Below are positions 4,793 to 5,370 of a stretch of 5,370 nucleotides of DNA, piece by piece. Position 1 is the first letter of the stretch. Every line of letters starts with the position of its first letter. The stretch comes from CAIYRG01 sp036273455 (GTDB taxonomy: Bacteria > Pseudomonadota > Alphaproteobacteria > Micropepsales > Micropepsaceae). The notes under the pieces are model-generated. The model was not told the DNA's origin and searched no databases. It saw only the letters and a program-made list of their open reading frames with translations. Made by a program: the position numbers and the translations under genes. The DNA is taken from positions 1 to 5,370 of the forward strand of contig DASUHP010000137.1 of the NCBI GenBank assembly GCA_036273455.1, written 5' to 3'.

Positions 4793-5370
4793 TCACGGCG
4801 TGGAGAGGGTCCGGAAGATGCGGCCGAAGAATCCGCCGCTCTTCGCCTTTTGCGCTTCCTCTGCTGCTTTTGCGTCGTCTTGCGGCCCGTCATTCCGCGT
4901 GGTTTCCGGAAGGGTATAGAAGGGACCGGTCTGGGGAAGGCGCGATTCATCCCATCCGCCGCCCAGCGCCATGACCAGATTGACACTGGCCGCCAACCGC
5001 TGACTGAGAATATTCAACGCCGTCACTTCGGCATTGATGCGGGTGGTTTGCGCGGTCACTACGGTGGTGAAATCCACCGTCCCGGCACGGTATTGGTTGG
5101 TTTCCAGCATTTCCGTGGTGCGCGCAGCCGATACGGTCATGTTCGCCGCCGCCGCCTGCTCCTCGAGGATTTTCAGCTGTCCGAGATAATCTTCGACTTG
5201 CTGGAACGCCGTCAGCACCGTCTGGCGATAGGCGGCTACCGCCTGGTCATAGCGCGCGCGGGCCTGCAGATTCTGCGAGATGCGCAACCCACCGTCGAAC
5301 ACGGTCTGTCCGAGCGATGGCCCAAAAGCCCATGAGGCGCTCGAGGCATTGAACAGCCTTCCGAGACTGG
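4793..5370 (-). CDS. TolC/NodT-family outer membrane efflux protein, C-terminal part (5' end beyond window)
   Basis: The reading frame is open from the right edge, so only about the last 191 residues are present; a GTG at 5302 is internal, not the start. The product is an outer membrane factor of RND-type tripartite efflux systems, forming the trimeric channel that spans the outer membrane and reaches the periplasmic pump/adaptor. Diagnostic features are the beta-strand segment FGPSLGQTVFDGG followed by a long helical stretch with YRQTVLTAFQQVEDYL, the hallmark QYRAGTVDFTTVVTAQ block, and the closing ASVNLVMALGGGWD. These are typical of the second structural repeat of the NodT subfamily, which usually totals about 450-500 residues. 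After GGGW it has an extra tail of about 50 residues, charged and Ala/Lys/Glu-rich, ending in SGGFFGRIFRTLSTP. It converges on the decarboxylase-like gene and is probably the last gene of an efflux operon entering from the right. The exported substrate cannot be told. Confidence 0.88.
   Translation of the reverse strand, partial: SLGRLFNASSASWAFGPSLGQTVFDGGLRISQNLQARARYDQAVAAYRQTVLTAFQQVEDYLGQLKILEEQAAAANMTVSAARTTEMLETNQYRAGTVDFTTVVTAQTTRINAEVTALNILSQRLAASVNLVMALGGGWDESRLPQTGPFYTLPETTRNDGPQDDAKAAEEAQKAKSGGFFGRIFRTLSTP

Noticed and set aside
4751..5335. Plus-strand frame of about 194 codons opposite the efflux gene
   Set aside because: It is antisense to the recognisable TolC-family sequence, begins inside the inverted repeat and shows no domain of its own.

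Overview
The window looks like an accessory catabolic segment from a GC-rich alphaproteobacterium. The support is the high GC in third codon positions, the protein family set, and a palindromic repeat of a kind I associate with Hyphomicrobiales (Bradyrhizobium/Xanthobacteraceae-like genomes). The lineage is an inference from style, not from a marker gene.

Layout from left to right. Bases 1-22 hold what looks like the cut-off end of a dispersed palindromic repeat. A large minus-strand gene (51-2363) encodes the molybdopterin-binding catalytic subunit of a xanthine dehydrogenase/aldehyde oxidase/CoxL-type molybdenum hydroxylase. A 184-bp gap (2364-2547) full of GC-rich inverted repeats follows. 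A second minus-strand gene (2548-3543) encodes a protein of the 4,5-dihydroxyphthalate decarboxylase (Pht5-like) family. A 174-bp divergent intergenic region (3544-3717) carries a near-complete repeat copy with a perfect 10-bp-arm palindrome and a TTGACA promoter-like hexamer. A plus-strand gene (3718-4710) encodes a second, clearly paralogous member of the decarboxylase-like family. A long inverted repeat (4710-4790) separates it from a convergent minus-strand gene (4793 to beyond 5370), which is the C-terminal part of a TolC/NodT-type outer membrane efflux protein.

How the genes may work together. The molybdenum hydroxylase subunit and the two decarboxylase-like proteins plausibly serve degradation of an aromatic or heteroaromatic carboxylate, with ring hydroxylation by the Mo enzyme and removal of a carboxyl group by a Pht5-like enzyme. 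No substrate can be read from the sequence. The electron-transfer partners of the Mo subunit (2Fe-2S and FAD subunits) are not in the window. The efflux gene belongs to a separate transcription unit coming from the right. The most distinctive feature is the head-to-head pair of about 330-residue paralogs. They share about half their residues in the N-terminal part but differ sharply in one otherwise conserved pocket-like motif. I saw no tRNA, rRNA, CRISPR array, transposase or integrase.
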